Positions 28,004-36,855 of a DNA stretch of 64,000 nucleotides are shown here, piece after piece. The DNA lies in NCBI RefSeq assembly GCF_000378945.1, contig NZ_KB900539.1, forward strand, positions 1,466,527 to 1,530,526, written 5' to 3'. The stretch is from Methyloversatilis universalis EHg5 (GTDB taxonomy: Bacteria > Pseudomonadota > Gammaproteobacteria > Burkholderiales > Rhodocyclaceae). Under the pieces are notes generated by a model. The model did no database searches and was not told where the DNA came from. It was given only the letters and a program-made list of their open reading frames with translations. Numbering within the stretch: the first letter of the stretch is position 1; each line of letters starts with the position of its first letter. The position numbers and the translations under genes are program-made.

Positions 28004-30067
28004 TCAGCTGCCGATCACGCCGCCGTCGTCCTTGGTGATGACCACGGTGGCCGAGCGCGGCTTGACCACCGCCTTGCCGCTCTGGGTGGTCGGGCCGTTG
28101 AAGCCGCTGTCCGGCCAGGTGCTGTTGGCGGTGAAGCTGCCGCTCCAGTCTTCGCCCGGGTGCTGGATGTTGATGAACAGGGTCTTGCCGTCCGGCGTGC
28201 TGGCGATGCCGGTGACTTCGCAGTTCTTCGGGCTGGTCAGGAAACGGGTGATGCGGCGGCTGGCCGGGTCGGCGCAGAACATGGCGTTGCCGCCGATGTT
28301 GGCGAAGTCGCCGGTGGCGTTGCCGACCTGGTCGGTCTGGATCCACAGGCGACCGTCCTTGTCGAACCACAGGCCGTCCGGGGCGCCCAGGTCGTCGCCG
28401 ATGATGTTGCCCTGCAGGTGGGCGTTGGCGTTCAGCTTGTCACCGCACTCGACGAAGATGTCCCACTGGAAGCCGGTGGCAGCCACGTCGTTGCCGTTTT
28501 CGGTCCAGCGGATGATGTGGCCGTAACGGTTGTCGCGACGCGGGTTGGCGGCGTCGACCGGCGGGCGGGCCGACGCGGCGACCGTCGTGCCGTCAGCCTT
28601 GTTCGACGAGGCCGGCGTGGTGCCGCGACGGTTGTTGTTGGTCAGCGTCAGATAGATTTCGCGGGTGACCGGGTGGTGGGTGATCCACTCCGGGCGGTCC
28701 ATCATCGTGGCGCCCAGACGGTCGGCGGCCTGACGGGTCTTGATCAGCACTTCACCCTGGTCGGCGAAACCGTTTTCCGGCGTCAGGCCGTTCTGGCCCC
28801 ACACCAGCGGCAGCCAGCTGCCGGTGCCGTCCGCGTTGAACTTGGCCACATACAGCGTGCCGGCGTCCAGCAGGTCGCGGTTGGCGGCGCGGTTCTTGGT
28901 GTCCAGCTTCTTCGAGCACACGAACTTGTAGACGTAGTCGTTGCGCTCGTCGTCGCCCATGTACACCGCGACCTTGTTGTCGGCGCCGACCACGGTTTCC
29001 GCGCTTTCGTGCTTGAAGCGGCCGAGCGCGGTGCGCTTGACCGGCACCGAGTTCGGATTCCACGGGTCGATCTCGACCACCCAGCCGAAGCGGTTCGCTT
29101 CGTTCGGGGTGTCACGGAAGTCGAAGCGCGCATCGGCTTCGTGCCAGCGGTAGCCGAAGCCCACCGCGGCCAGGCCGTAGCGGTTCTCGTGCGCGGTCAG
29201 CGGCTGGGCGGCCAGCTTGGCGGTGGTGGAGCCGAAGTAGCCGTTGAAGTTCTCTTCACAGGTGAGATAGGTGCCCCACGGCGTGTAGCCGTTGGCGCAG
29301 TTGTTCAGCGTGCCGAGCACGGTGGTGCCGGACGGGTCGGCGGCAGTCTTCACCAGCGCGTGGCCGGCGGCCGGGCCGCTCAGCTTGCACGGGGTGGCGC
29401 CGGTGATGCGGCGGGCGAAGGCGGACGGACGCTGCACCTTCATTTCGCCATTCACCTTGCGCACTTCGACCACGCTCACGCCGTGGCCGGCCACCTGGGC
29501 GTCGACCATGGCCTTGGTCATGGTGATGCCGGTGTAGGGCGTGGTGATGTTCACGAACTGGGCCGGATCGACGTACTCGTGGTTGGACACCAGCAGGCCG
29601 CGGTCATTGGCCAGATTGCCGGCACCGTTGCCCGGGAAGGGGAACAGGTGCATGCCGTCGTTGTGCGCGCCCCAGGTGGTGAGCTGGCGGGCGGTGGTCA
29701 TTTCGGTGGCCGGGTCCCAGTGCGTGTTCGCGTCCGGGCCGGTCTTGCCGATGGCGTCACCCCAGGCGATCAGCACGCGGGCGGTGTAGCCGGCCGGCAC
29801 GGTGATGCCGTCGGTCATCGGAACGACGTTGGCCGGCACGCCGGTGAAGCCGATGCTGCCGCTCGGGGCCGGGCTGCCGGCGTAGCCGGGGTAACCGCCG
29901 GCCAGCGATTCCATGCTGAAGCCGCCCAGCGTAGCCAGGGTGGCGGTGGCCAGCGAACCCTTCATGAAGTTGCGGCGGCCGGTGAACTGTTCCATCACGT
30001 CGCGGATGGATTCGTTGCCGGACGGGTTGATCGTCTGGTCGTTGTCGGGGTGCAGCATCGAAGACAT
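28004..30067 (-). CDS. phoX: PhoX-family (DUF839) alkaline phosphatase
   Basis: A 687-residue Tat-exported phosphatase. The leader contains GRRNFMKGSLATATLATLGG, placed unusually far in (about residue 31) after a polar N-terminus, as is common for PhoX. Conserved PhoX/DUF839 segments are LFPFPGNGAGNLANDRGLLVSNHEYVD, YGWGT-like TPWGTYLTCEENFNGYFG, and GDDERNDYVYKFVCSKK. The enzyme class is a Ca2+/Fe3+-dependent monoesterase giving phosphate from organic esters in the periplasm. The ATG at 30067 has AAGGAG upstream. A possible lone Pho half-site lies upstream but is weak. The PEP-CTERM gene follows downstream. Confidence 0.92.
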   Translation of the reverse strand: MSSMLHPDNDQTINPSGNESIRDVMEQFTGRRNFMKGSLATATLATLGGFSMESLAGGYPGYAGSPAPSGSIGFTGVPANVVPMTDGITVPAGYTARVLIAWGDAIGKTGPDANTHWDPATEMTTARQLTTWGAHNDGMHLFPFPGNGAGNLANDRGLLVSNHEYVDPAQFVNITTPYTGITMTKAMVDAQVAGHGVSVVEVRKVNGEMKVQRPSAFARRITGATPCKLSGPAAGHALVKTAADPSGTTVLGTLNNCANGYTPWGTYLTCEENFNGYFGSTTAKLAAQPLTAHENRYGLAAVGFGYRWHEADARFDFRDTPNEANRFGWVVEIDPWNPNSVPVKRTALGRFKHESAETVVGADNKVAVYMGDDERNDYVYKFVCSKKLDTKNRAANRDLLDAGTLYVAKFNADGTGSWLPLVWGQNGLTPENGFADQGEVLIKTRQAADRLGATMMDRPEWITHHPVTREIYLTLTNNNRRGTTPASSNKADGTTVAASARPPVDAANPRRDNRYGHIIRWTENGNDVAATGFQWDIFVECGDKLNANAHLQGNIIGDDLGAPDGLWFDKDGRLWIQTDQVGNATGDFANIGGNAMFCADPASRRITRFLTSPKNCEVTGIASTPDGKTLFINIQHPGEDWSGSFTANSTWPDSGFNGPTTQSGKAVVKPRSATVVITKDDGGVIGS

Positions 30068-30185
30068 GGAAGCTCCTTGCGGGGACGTGGTCGGGGACGT
30101 CGGCGCCATGGTTTGCACGCCAATCGTTCGCGCGCAGTCTGCGATGCGTTTCTGACAGGGATAAGAAGAGGGAGCGGAGCCGGCG

Positions 30186-30203
30186 ATAGTCCGAACGGAC
30201 TAT
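30186..30203. promoter_or_regulatory. Perfect 18-base palindrome upstream of phoX
   Basis: ATAGTCCG-AA-CGGACTAT is a perfect inverted repeat with a 2-base centre, about 120 bases upstream of the phoX ATG. Its size and symmetry suit a dimeric regulator. It does not match the Pho box, and the binding protein is unknown. Confidence 0.6.
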
Positions 30204-30357
30204 TTCAGCGGTGGTCAGGGCCGGAAAACGGCCTTGCGCCGGGCTTGCCGGAGCAGGCGGCAAGACCTGCGCGTGGCGGGCGCATCGAGCACTGCGACAC
30301 GAATCGTGACCGGGCGGCGGGGAGGGGGGCGTCGAACCGGCAGCGGGCCGGAAAGCT

Positions 30358-30395
30358 GGAACCGGGTCCGGGCAGAGGTGCCCGGACCCGGTTCC
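30358..30395 (-). terminator. Strong hairpin downstream of can
   Basis: A perfect 17-base stem (30358-30374 with 30379-30395) and a 4-base loop begin about 36 bases after the can stop. It is followed on the minus strand by only a short CTTTCC run, so termination is plausible but not of the classical U-rich kind. Confidence 0.65.
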
Positions 30396-30430
30396 CGGCG
30401 CCCTGGGTCAGGGCGGCCGGTGAGCGAACG

Positions 30431-31081
30431 TCAGGTGAGCGAACTCAGGGCGCTGTCGTAAGCCTGTTCCAGTTCGTTCTCGCCGCTGGCTTCCATGCGC
30501 AGATTGCGCACCAGGCCGTCTTTCAGGCCGTAGATCCAGCCGTGTACGCGCACGTCCTGGCCGCGTGCCCAGGCGTCGCGGATGACCGTGGTTTCACAGA
30601 CATTCATCGCCTGCTCGATCACGTTCAGTTCGCACAGCCTGTCTTCGCGCACTTCGCCCTCGGCCACCGCTTCGAGCAGGCCGCGGTGCTTGTTGCGCAC
30701 GTCCTGCACGTTGCGCAGCCAGTTGTCGATCAGACCGAAGCGCATGTCGTGCAGCGCGGCGCGCACGCCGCCGCAGCCGTAATGGCCGACCACCAGGATG
30801 TGTTTCACCTTCAGCACGTCCACCGCGTACTGCATGACCGACAGGCAGTTCAGGTCGGTCTGCACCACGACATTGGCGACGTTGCGGTGTACGAACACCT
30901 CGCCCGGAATGAGACCGACGATCTGGTTGGCCGGCACCCGGCTGTCGGAACAGCCTATCCAGAGATATTCCGGCGACTGCAGCGTAGCCAGGCGCTCGAA
31001 GAACTGCGGGTCGTCGGCCCGCATGCGATCGGCCCACAGGCGGTTGGCTTCGAATAATTGATCAGTCTTTTTGTTTGGCAT
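30431..31081 (-). CDS. can: Beta-class carbonic anhydrase
   Basis: A 216-residue zinc enzyme interconverting CO2 and bicarbonate in the cytoplasm. Zinc ligands are visible in WIGCSDSRVPANQ (Cys44 and the Asp/Arg dyad) and VVGHYGCGGVRAAL (His and Cys). The length matches E. coli Can. AAAGGA precedes the ATG, and a consensus -10 TATAAT lies just upstream. Bicarbonate supply would serve PEP carboxylase, whose gene is in the serine-cycle locus of this window; that link is an inference. It is monocistronic between its own -10 and the hairpin downstream. Confidence 0.95.
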   Translation of the reverse strand: MPNKKTDQLFEANRLWADRMRADDPQFFERLATLQSPEYLWIGCSDSRVPANQIVGLIPGEVFVHRNVANVVVQTDLNCLSVMQYAVDVLKVKHILVVGHYGCGGVRAALHDMRFGLIDNWLRNVQDVRNKHRGLLEAVAEGEVREDRLCELNVIEQAMNVCETTVIRDAWARGQDVRVHGWIYGLKDGLVRNLRMEASGENELEQAYDSALSSLT

Positions 31082-31103
31082 GACGGTCCTTTCATCAGCC
31101 GGG

Positions 31104-31109
31104 ATTATA
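31104..31109 (-). promoter_or_regulatory. -10 element of can
   Basis: The minus strand reads TATAAT, a perfect -10, about 23 bases before the can ATG. No good -35 is found 16-18 bases upstream, so an activator or extended contact may be needed. Confidence 0.45.
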
Positions 31110-31153
31110 TATCCGACCGCAGGACCGCCTGCCCTTTCGTCTGCTGCTCTTCG

Positions 31154-31639
31154 TCAGCCGGCCTTCACCTTCAGCTGATTGTCGATGCCGGTCACGCCCT
31201 TTACCGATACCGCCAGTTCGGCCGCACGGGCGCGCGCCGCTTCGGACGGTGCCGGGCCGCTCAGCGTCACCCGGCCGTCGTGCGTGCTCACGTCGATCTT
31301 CAGCGCGCTCAGTTCGGGGTCACCGGCCAGCCGCGCCGATACATGGGCGGTGATGGTGGCGTCGTCGATCCGGTCGGCCATCTTTTCAGTGGCTGATTCG
31401 ACCGCGGCCTTCGCGTCGGCGGTGGCGTGTTCCGCGCGGACCTGGGCGCTGTCCAGCGCGTTTTCGGCGCGTGCGCCCAGTTCGTCCGCCTTGCGTTCGG
31501 TGCGGGCGATGGCGCTGTCCAGCTTCTGGCCCAGCGTGGCGTCCTGCGGCGGCGGCGTGTCGTTGCAGGCGGCCAGCAGCAGGCCCAGTGCGGCGGCCGA
31601 AGCGAGAATGAAAGGACGGGGCAGGGTGGTGTGTCGCAT
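31154..31639 (-). CDS. BON-domain lipoprotein
   Basis: A 161-residue lipoprotein. The signal ends in LGLLLAACNDTPPP, with the acylated cysteine at about residue 25. A helical Ala-rich coil spans roughly residues 38-90 (LDSAIARTERKADELGARAE). One BON domain follows from about 92, with ITAHVSARLAGDPELSALKI and VTLSGPAPSEAARARAAELA. It is related to the OsmY-type BON proteins, periplasmic proteins induced by osmotic or envelope stress and thought to bind phospholipid. AAGGAG precedes the ATG at 31639. It is divergent from the M61 peptidase gene. Confidence 0.85.
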   Translation of the reverse strand: MRHTTLPRPFILASAAALGLLLAACNDTPPPQDATLGQKLDSAIARTERKADELGARAENALDSAQVRAEHATADAKAAVESATEKMADRIDDATITAHVSARLAGDPELSALKIDVSTHDGRVTLSGPAPSEAARARAAELAVSVKGVTGIDNQLKVKAG

Positions 31640-31828
31640 GGTCAGGCTCCTTGTGCGATGTGGGGGCGCGATGGCCATGTGCTCACTGTAGCCATTCCGC
31701 ATGACAGCCGATGTCGGCGCCGTCCGTGTCGCATGTAGGACAAGACGGACCGGATGCGGTGACGCGCAGCCCCCGGCCTGTGGTGAAATCGAGGCTGTCT
31801 CCACGCTGCCATCACGCCCGTCACCGAC

Positions 31829-33604
31829 ATGAGCGCCGTCCGCTACCGCATTACGCCCATCCATCCCGAAGCCCATCTGTTCGAGGTCGAGATCGACATC
31901 GACACGCCCGCGGCCGACGGTCAGCTGCTGTCGCTGCCAGCCTGGATACCCGGCAGCTACATGATTCGCGAGTTCGCCCGCCACATCGTGCGCATCGATG
32001 CGCGCGACGGCGTGCGCGCGGTGCCGCTGACCAAGCTGGACAAGCACACCTGGCGCGCCGCGCCCTGCGACGGCGCGCTGCGCGTGCGTTACGAGGTGTA
32101 TGCCTGGGACCTGTCGGTACGCGCCGCCCATCTCGATACCACGCACGGCTTCTTCAACGGCAGCAGCGTGTTCCTGAAGGTGCACGGGCATGAGGGTCAG
32201 GCCTGCGAGGTCGATATCCGCCCGCCGGCCGGCCGCGCCTACAAGGAATGGCGCGTGGCCACAACGCTGCCCGAGGGTACGGGCAAGTCGGGCGCCAAGC
32301 GACACGGTTTTGGCGTCTATCGCGCGGCGGACTACGACGAACTGATCGACCACCCGGTCGAGATGGGCGAATTCGCGCTGTACGAATTCAAGGCCTGCGG
32401 CGTGCCGCACGAAGTCGTGGTGACCGGCCGCCACGATCTGGATGCCGCGCGCCTGTGCGCCGACCTGAAGCGGGTGTGCGAATGGCAGATCCGGCTGTTC
32501 GGCGAACCGGCACCGTTCGAGCGCTACGTCTTCCTGGTGATGGCGGTCGGCGACGGTTACGGCGGACTGGAACACCGCGCGAGCACTGCGCTGCTGTGCT
32601 CGCGCAACGACCTGCCGGCGCCCGGTGCGACCGCGATGAGCGATGCCTACCGCGGCTTCCTCGGCCTGTGCAGCCACGAGTATTTCCACTCGTGGAACGT
32701 GAAGCGCATCAAGCCGGCCGCCTTCGTACCCTACGACCTGACGGTCGAGAACTACACCCGTCTGCTGTGGGCGTTCGAAGGCTTCACCTCCTATTACGAC
32801 GACCTGGCGCTGGTGCGCTCCGGCGTCATCACCCAGGACGATTACCTGAAGCTGCTGGGCAAGACCGTCACCCAGGTCATGCGCGGCAGCGGACGGCTCA
32901 AGCAGAGCGTGGCCGAATCGTCCTTCGACGCCTGGATCAAGTACTACCGGCAGGACGAGAACGCGCCCAACGCAGTGGTGAGCTATTACGCCAAGGGCGC
33001 GCTGGTCGCGCTGGCGCTGGATCTCACGCTGCGCACCAAGACCCGCGGCGCGGTGACGCTGGACGACGTGATGCGCCGGCTGTGGGCGGATTACGGCCAG
33101 ACCGGCCAGGGCGTGCCGGAGGACGGCATACGGCGTGCGGCCGAGGCAGTGAGCGGGCTCAAGCTGAAGCGTTTCTTCGACGAAGCGACCGAGGGCACCG
33201 AAGACCTGCCGCTGGAGCGGCTGCTGCACGCGGTCGGACTGGATCTGTCATTCGACGCGGCCGGAACCGTGCCGGTGCTGGGCGCGAAGACCGCGAACGA
33301 CGGCGACAGCGTGAAGCTCACCCAGGTGCTGGACCACGGTGCCGCCCAGCGTGCGGGGTTGTCAGCCGGCGACGTGCTGGTGGCTTTCGACGGACTGCGG
33401 GTCACGCCGGCTTCGCTCGATGCGCTGCTCAGGCGTCGCCAGCCGGACGACGAGGTGAAGGTGCATGCTTTCCGCCGGGACGAACTGATGAAGTTCCGTC
33501 TGCGGCTGGATGCGCCGTCGGCCGATCAGGCGAAGGTCACCGCCGCCACGCGCACCAGCGTCGCGGCCCGCGATCTGCTGAAACAGTGGCTGGGGCGCGG
33601 CTGA
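31829..33604 (+). CDS. M61-family metallopeptidase with PDZ domain
   Basis: A 591-residue glycyl-aminopeptidase-like protein. The N-terminal beta domain begins VRYRITPIHPEAHLFEVEID. The zinc motif is HEYFHSWNVKRIKP (HExxH), preceded by the structural GGLEHRAS, with a downstream TSYYDDLALVRSG helix. A C-terminal PDZ domain (LDHGAAQRAGLSAGDVLVAF) starts near residue 500. No clear signal peptide is seen, so it probably acts in the cytoplasm. M61 enzymes prefer N-terminal Gly or Ala; the physiological substrate is unknown. Confidence 0.9.
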   Translation: MSAVRYRITPIHPEAHLFEVEIDIDTPAADGQLLSLPAWIPGSYMIREFARHIVRIDARDGVRAVPLTKLDKHTWRAAPCDGALRVRYEVYAWDLSVRAAHLDTTHGFFNGSSVFLKVHGHEGQACEVDIRPPAGRAYKEWRVATTLPEGTGKSGAKRHGFGVYRAADYDELIDHPVEMGEFALYEFKACGVPHEVVVTGRHDLDAARLCADLKRVCEWQIRLFGEPAPFERYVFLVMAVGDGYGGLEHRASTALLCSRNDLPAPGATAMSDAYRGFLGLCSHEYFHSWNVKRIKPAAFVPYDLTVENYTRLLWAFEGFTSYYDDLALVRSGVITQDDYLKLLGKTVTQVMRGSGRLKQSVAESSFDAWIKYYRQDENAPNAVVSYYAKGALVALALDLTLRTKTRGAVTLDDVMRRLWADYGQTGQGVPEDGIRRAAEAVSGLKLKRFFDEATEGTEDLPLERLLHAVGLDLSFDAAGTVPVLGAKTANDGDSVKLTQVLDHGAAQRAGLSAGDVLVAFDGLRVTPASLDALLRRRQPDDEVKVHAFRRDELMKFRLRLDAPSADQAKVTAATRTSVAARDLLKQWLGRG

Positions 33605-33623
33605 CCGGTTCTGCGACCACTGT

Positions 33624-33767
33624 CATCGCGGCGAGGCGCCGCTGCCACGGGTCCGGTGCGACTGGCCGGGCCAGGGCTGTGGGAGCGGCGCCTCGCCGCG
33701 ATTCAGACCTTCAGACTGGCGCCCTCGCTGTTCAAACGCCGCATCGCAGCGAGGGCGCCGCTCCCAC
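33624..33767. repeat. Cluster of three REP-like palindromes
   Basis: Three copies of the 25-base palindrome lie at 33624-33648, 33679-33702 (inverted) and 33741-33767. The second contains GTGGGAGCGGCGC and the third GCGCCGCTCCCAC (33755-33767), each an intact copy of the 13-base IS110 target. They fill the space between convergent genes. Confidence 0.9.
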
Positions 33768-33840
33768 CGGGCCGGTGACATGCCGCGCCGATTCCGGTGG
33801 TGGCAGCCTTCCCGCCGTGCTCAGGATGGGCGGAGGTTTT

Positions 33841-34422
33841 TCAGCGGCCGATTCGGCGGGCCGCGCTCAGCGCGATCATGCCCAGGCCGGCCAGCATCAT
33901 GGCCCAGTCGTCCGGTTCCGGCACCGCGGGCGTGGTGGCGATGCCCAGCGTGAAGCGGTCGCCGGCGTTCAGGCCGGCAAAGCCGATGACCCAGTCGCTC
34001 ACGCCGTCTTCCTCGAACGGATTGCCGAAATAGAACTCGGTCACCGTCGCACCGGCGAAGTGGTTGGATTCCAGCAGATCACCGTCGACCGTGCTTGCCC
34101 GCAACGAACCGGGCGGGATGATCAGGCTGACCCGGTCGTAATCGATGGTCAGCGAGCCGAAGCCGAGGCCGCTCACGTCGCGCAGCACTGAATTGAATGC
34201 CGCACTGCCGGCCGCGATGTCGCCAGCGTCGACCGTGAAAGTGAAGCGGAGCGAAGCGTGATTCTCCATCGTCAGATCCAGCGCGATCAGTGACGGCGTG
34301 CTGAACGAGCTGTCCAGCAGATTGCCGTTCAGCGTGGCCGATTCCAGCGTGACCGCGTGGGCGGGCAGGGCGGTGCACAGCGCGCCGATTGCGGCGCTCA
34401 GCGCGAGCAGGGTGTTCTTCAT
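33841..34422 (-). CDS. PEP-CTERM sorting-domain exported protein
   Basis: A 193-residue secreted protein with the signal peptide MKNTLLALSAAIGALCTALP (cleavage near AHA) and a C-terminal exosortase signal: VPEPDDWAMMLAGLGMIALS, then the basic RRIGR. The core (LDLTMENHASLRFTFTVDAG) appears beta-rich and has no named domain. GGAGTT lies before the ATG at 34422. It is divergent from phoD and shares the intergenic Pho box, so both may respond to phosphate. It is the second PEP-CTERM gene found next to an alkaline phosphatase here. Confidence 0.87.
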   Translation of the reverse strand: MKNTLLALSAAIGALCTALPAHAVTLESATLNGNLLDSSFSTPSLIALDLTMENHASLRFTFTVDAGDIAAGSAAFNSVLRDVSGLGFGSLTIDYDRVSLIIPPGSLRASTVDGDLLESNHFAGATVTEFYFGNPFEEDGVSDWVIGFAGLNAGDRFTLGIATTPAVPEPDDWAMMLAGLGMIALSAARRIGR

Positions 34423-34511
34423 GGCGAACTCCGGAATGCATTGACTGCGCCGCACGATAGGCGGCCTGTGTGACGTCTGCATGTCGGCCGGACGACCGCC
34501 GCTTCAACAAT

Positions 34512-34529
34512 CCGTCATCCACCTGTCAC
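34512..34529 (+). promoter_or_regulatory. Pho box upstream of phoD
   Basis: CCGTCAT-CCAC-CTGTCAC gives two 7-base repeats spaced 11 bases apart; one has a single mismatch to CTGTCAT and the other is exact for CTGTCAC. It lies 50 bases before the phoD ATG. A further degenerate half (ACTGACC) follows at the next 11-base step. Binding by PhoB is inferred from the consensus. Confidence 0.75.
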
Positions 34530-34578
34530 CGGCACTGACCACACTCCGCGCCAGTTCAATGACTGCACGGAGTCCGCG

Positions 34579-36258
34579 ATGTCCCGTCCCCTGTTTTCCC
34601 GCCGCGAATTCATCCGCACCGTAGGCGCCGGTGCGCTGGCCGGTTCGGCCGTGGTGCGTTCGGCTGGCGCGCTGGCCGCCGGCGACAGCCTGTTCCAGCA
34701 CGGCGTGGCGAGCGGAGACCCGCTGGCCGACCGCGTCATCATCTGGACCCGCGTGTCGCCGACCCGGCCGGGCACCGTGGCGGTGCTGTGGGAAGTGGCG
34801 CTGGACGAGCGCTTCAGCCGCATCATCCGGCGTGGCCGCGTGCTCACCGGCGAAGACATCGACTACACGGTGAAGGCCGATGTGCTGGGCCTGCCGGCGT
34901 CCGCCCGCCTGTATTACCGCTTCCGCGCCGACGGCCAGCTGTCGCCGGTCGGCCGCACCCGCACGCTGGCCGCCGGCGCGGTCGGCCAGGTGAAGCTGGC
35001 GGTGTTCTCCTGTTCCAACTACCCGGCCGGCTACTTCAACGTGTATGCCGAAGCGGCCAAGATGGGCGACCTCGATGTCGCCATCCATCTCGGCGACTAC
35101 ATCTACGAATACCCGCGTGGCGGCTATGCCTCGGGCGACGCGGCGGCGATGGGCCGGCTGGCCCAGCCGGCTGGCGAAATCCTGACGCTGGGCGACTACC
35201 GCACCCGCTATGCGCAGTACCGCACCGACGCCGACCTGCAGGCCCTGCACGCGGCGCTGCCGGTCATCGCGGTGTGGGACGACCACGAAATCGCCAATGA
35301 CGCCTGGCGCGAAGGCGCGGAAAACCACACCGAGGGCGTGGAAGGTGCGTTCGCTGACCGCCGCGCCGCGGCCATCCGTGCCTACCACGAGTGGATGCCT
35401 ACCCGCGTGGCCGATCCGGCGCACCCGGAGCGCATCTACCGCAGCTTCCGTTTCGGCAGCCTGCTGTCGCTGCACATGCTGGACACCCGCGTGATCGGCC
35501 GCGACCTGCAGCTGGACTACCCGAACTACTTCGGCGCCAGCGGTTTCGACGCCGCCCGCTTTGCTGCCGACATGGCCGACCCGAACCGTACGCTGCTGGG
35601 CGCCGAACAGCAGGACTGGCTGGGCCTGCAGCTGGCGCAGTCGGACACCACCTGGGATGTGCTGGGACAGCAGGTGCTGATGGGCCGCATGAACATTCCG
35701 GCGCCGCTGGTGCTGGGCCAGATCAGCTTCTCGGCCTACAGCGCGTTGGTGATGAAGGCGCAGACCGCACCGGCCACGCTGACGCCGCAGGAGCGCGCGG
35801 TGCTCGCACAGCCGGCCATCCCGTACAACCTCGACGCCTGGGACGGCTACGCCGCCGCCCGCGAGACACTGCTCGGCACCGCCCGCGCACTGGACAGGAA
35901 TCTGGTGGTGCTGGCCGGCGATACGCACAACGCCTGGGCCAGCGATCTCGCCGATTACGCCGGCCGCCAGGTGGGCGTTGAATTCGCGACGCCGGGGGTC
36001 ACCTCGCCCGGGCTGGAAGAGTATTTCCCGAGCGAGAACCCGCTGGCGGTGGCCGCCGGCCTGACCCAGATCATCGGCCCGCTGCAGTACGCCGATACCG
36101 CCCGCCGTGGCTTCATGGTGGTCACGGTGACCGAGGATGCCTGCCGCTGCGACTGGCGCTTTGTCAGCACGGTGAAGAGCCGCAGCTACGTGCTGCAGAA
36201 CGGTCCGGCGCTGAAGGTGCTGCCGGGCGCGGGCAACCGCAAGCTGATGCCGGCCTGA
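34579..36258 (+). CDS. phoD: PhoD-family alkaline phosphatase
   Basis: A 559-residue Tat-exported phosphodiesterase/phosphatase. The leader SRREFIRTVGAGALAGSAVV is followed by FQHGVASGDPLADRVIIWTR, the standard PhoD N-domain. The metallophosphatase core has AVFSCSNYPAGYFNVYAEAA, HLGDYIYEYPRGGY, VWDDHEIANDAW and VLAGDTHNAW, which supply the metal ligands. It hydrolyses phosphate di- and monoesters in the periplasm. A Pho box upstream predicts induction by phosphate limitation. A PEP-CTERM gene is transcribed divergently. Confidence 0.94.
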   Translation: MSRPLFSRREFIRTVGAGALAGSAVVRSAGALAAGDSLFQHGVASGDPLADRVIIWTRVSPTRPGTVAVLWEVALDERFSRIIRRGRVLTGEDIDYTVKADVLGLPASARLYYRFRADGQLSPVGRTRTLAAGAVGQVKLAVFSCSNYPAGYFNVYAEAAKMGDLDVAIHLGDYIYEYPRGGYASGDAAAMGRLAQPAGEILTLGDYRTRYAQYRTDADLQALHAALPVIAVWDDHEIANDAWREGAENHTEGVEGAFADRRAAAIRAYHEWMPTRVADPAHPERIYRSFRFGSLLSLHMLDTRVIGRDLQLDYPNYFGASGFDAARFAADMADPNRTLLGAEQQDWLGLQLAQSDTTWDVLGQQVLMGRMNIPAPLVLGQISFSAYSALVMKAQTAPATLTPQERAVLAQPAIPYNLDAWDGYAAARETLLGTARALDRNLVVLAGDTHNAWASDLADYAGRQVGVEFATPGVTSPGLEEYFPSENPLAVAAGLTQIIGPLQYADTARRGFMVVTVTEDACRCDWRFVSTVKSRSYVLQNGPALKVLPGAGNRKLMPA

Positions 36259-36464
36259 TTGCCGGGGCAGGGCCGCTCGTCCGGGAAGGGTTGTGTCATT
36301 GCGCGGCCGGCTCGCTGCCCCCAGCGGCCGGACGTCTGCAAGGCGCCGGAAAGCCTGCGCGGGTCTTGCGGGAATGAGCCCGGCCTGCGCAGGGGCCGCG
36401 CATCAGGCGTGATGGCCTGCCCGGGCGTGCATTGCAGGCGAAATCTGCGACGGGCGGCAGCGGC

Positions 36465-36845
36465 TCAGGTGGCCTTTTTCGGTCCGAACATCTTCACCAC
36501 CGCGCTGCCGGCGATGCCCATCAGCAGCAGCGAGCCGGTGCCGATGGCCCAGGCGCTCCATACGATGAAGCCGGCGATGTCGCGCAGGTCCGGTGTTGCG
36601 CGCAGCGCTTCCTCGATTTCCGGGCCGGCATCCAGCAGCCAGGCGCGGGCATCGTCCAGCCAGGCTTCAGGCACCCAGGGCGCCAGCCAGGTGGGCGGAT
36701 GCAGGCTGTCCAGCCAGAGCGGCCATTCCGCCAGCGTGTGCGCACTCCAGCCCGGCCAGCCGAGCACGCTGTCGGCGGTCCAGGCGATCAGCGTCCACAG
36801 GCCGAACATCAGTGCAACGATGATCCAGATGATGGCGTGAGCCAT
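36465..36845 (-). CDS. Hypothetical two-helix membrane protein
   Basis: A 126-residue protein of no recognised family. Membrane helices are at the N-terminus (AIIWIIVALMFGLWTLIAWTA) and near residues 90-115 (IAGFIVWSAWAIGTGSLLLM). Between them is a Trp/Pro-rich amphipathic segment (SLHPPTWLAPWVPEAW). The stop codon and neighbouring 206 bases up to phoD contain no other gene. It starts only 10 bases after the mutS stop on the same strand, so it is probably cotranscribed with mutS, although no functional link is evident. Confidence 0.7.
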   Translation of the reverse strand: MAHAIIWIIVALMFGLWTLIAWTADSVLGWPGWSAHTLAEWPLWLDSLHPPTWLAPWVPEAWLDDARAWLLDAGPEIEEALRATPDLRDIAGFIVWSAWAIGTGSLLLMGIAGSAVVKMFGPKKAT

Positions 36846-36855
36846 TGCGGTCTCC

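Larger units (their letters stand above)
30068..30430. other. Intergenic region between can and phoX
   Basis: A 363-base gene-free interval. It contains the phoX leader, a perfect palindrome (30186-30203), and a strong hairpin behind can (30358-30395). No small gene with a ribosome site is apparent. Confidence 0.5.

Noticed and set aside
30135-30170. Pho box upstream of phoX
   Set aside because: Only one half-site, CTGTCAG, is recognisable; partners at 11-base spacing match at 3 of 7 or fewer positions.
27743-31057. A 1104-codon plus-strand frame over phoX and can
   Set aside because: It lies opposite well-supported genes, crosses their boundaries and a strong hairpin, and shows no domain.
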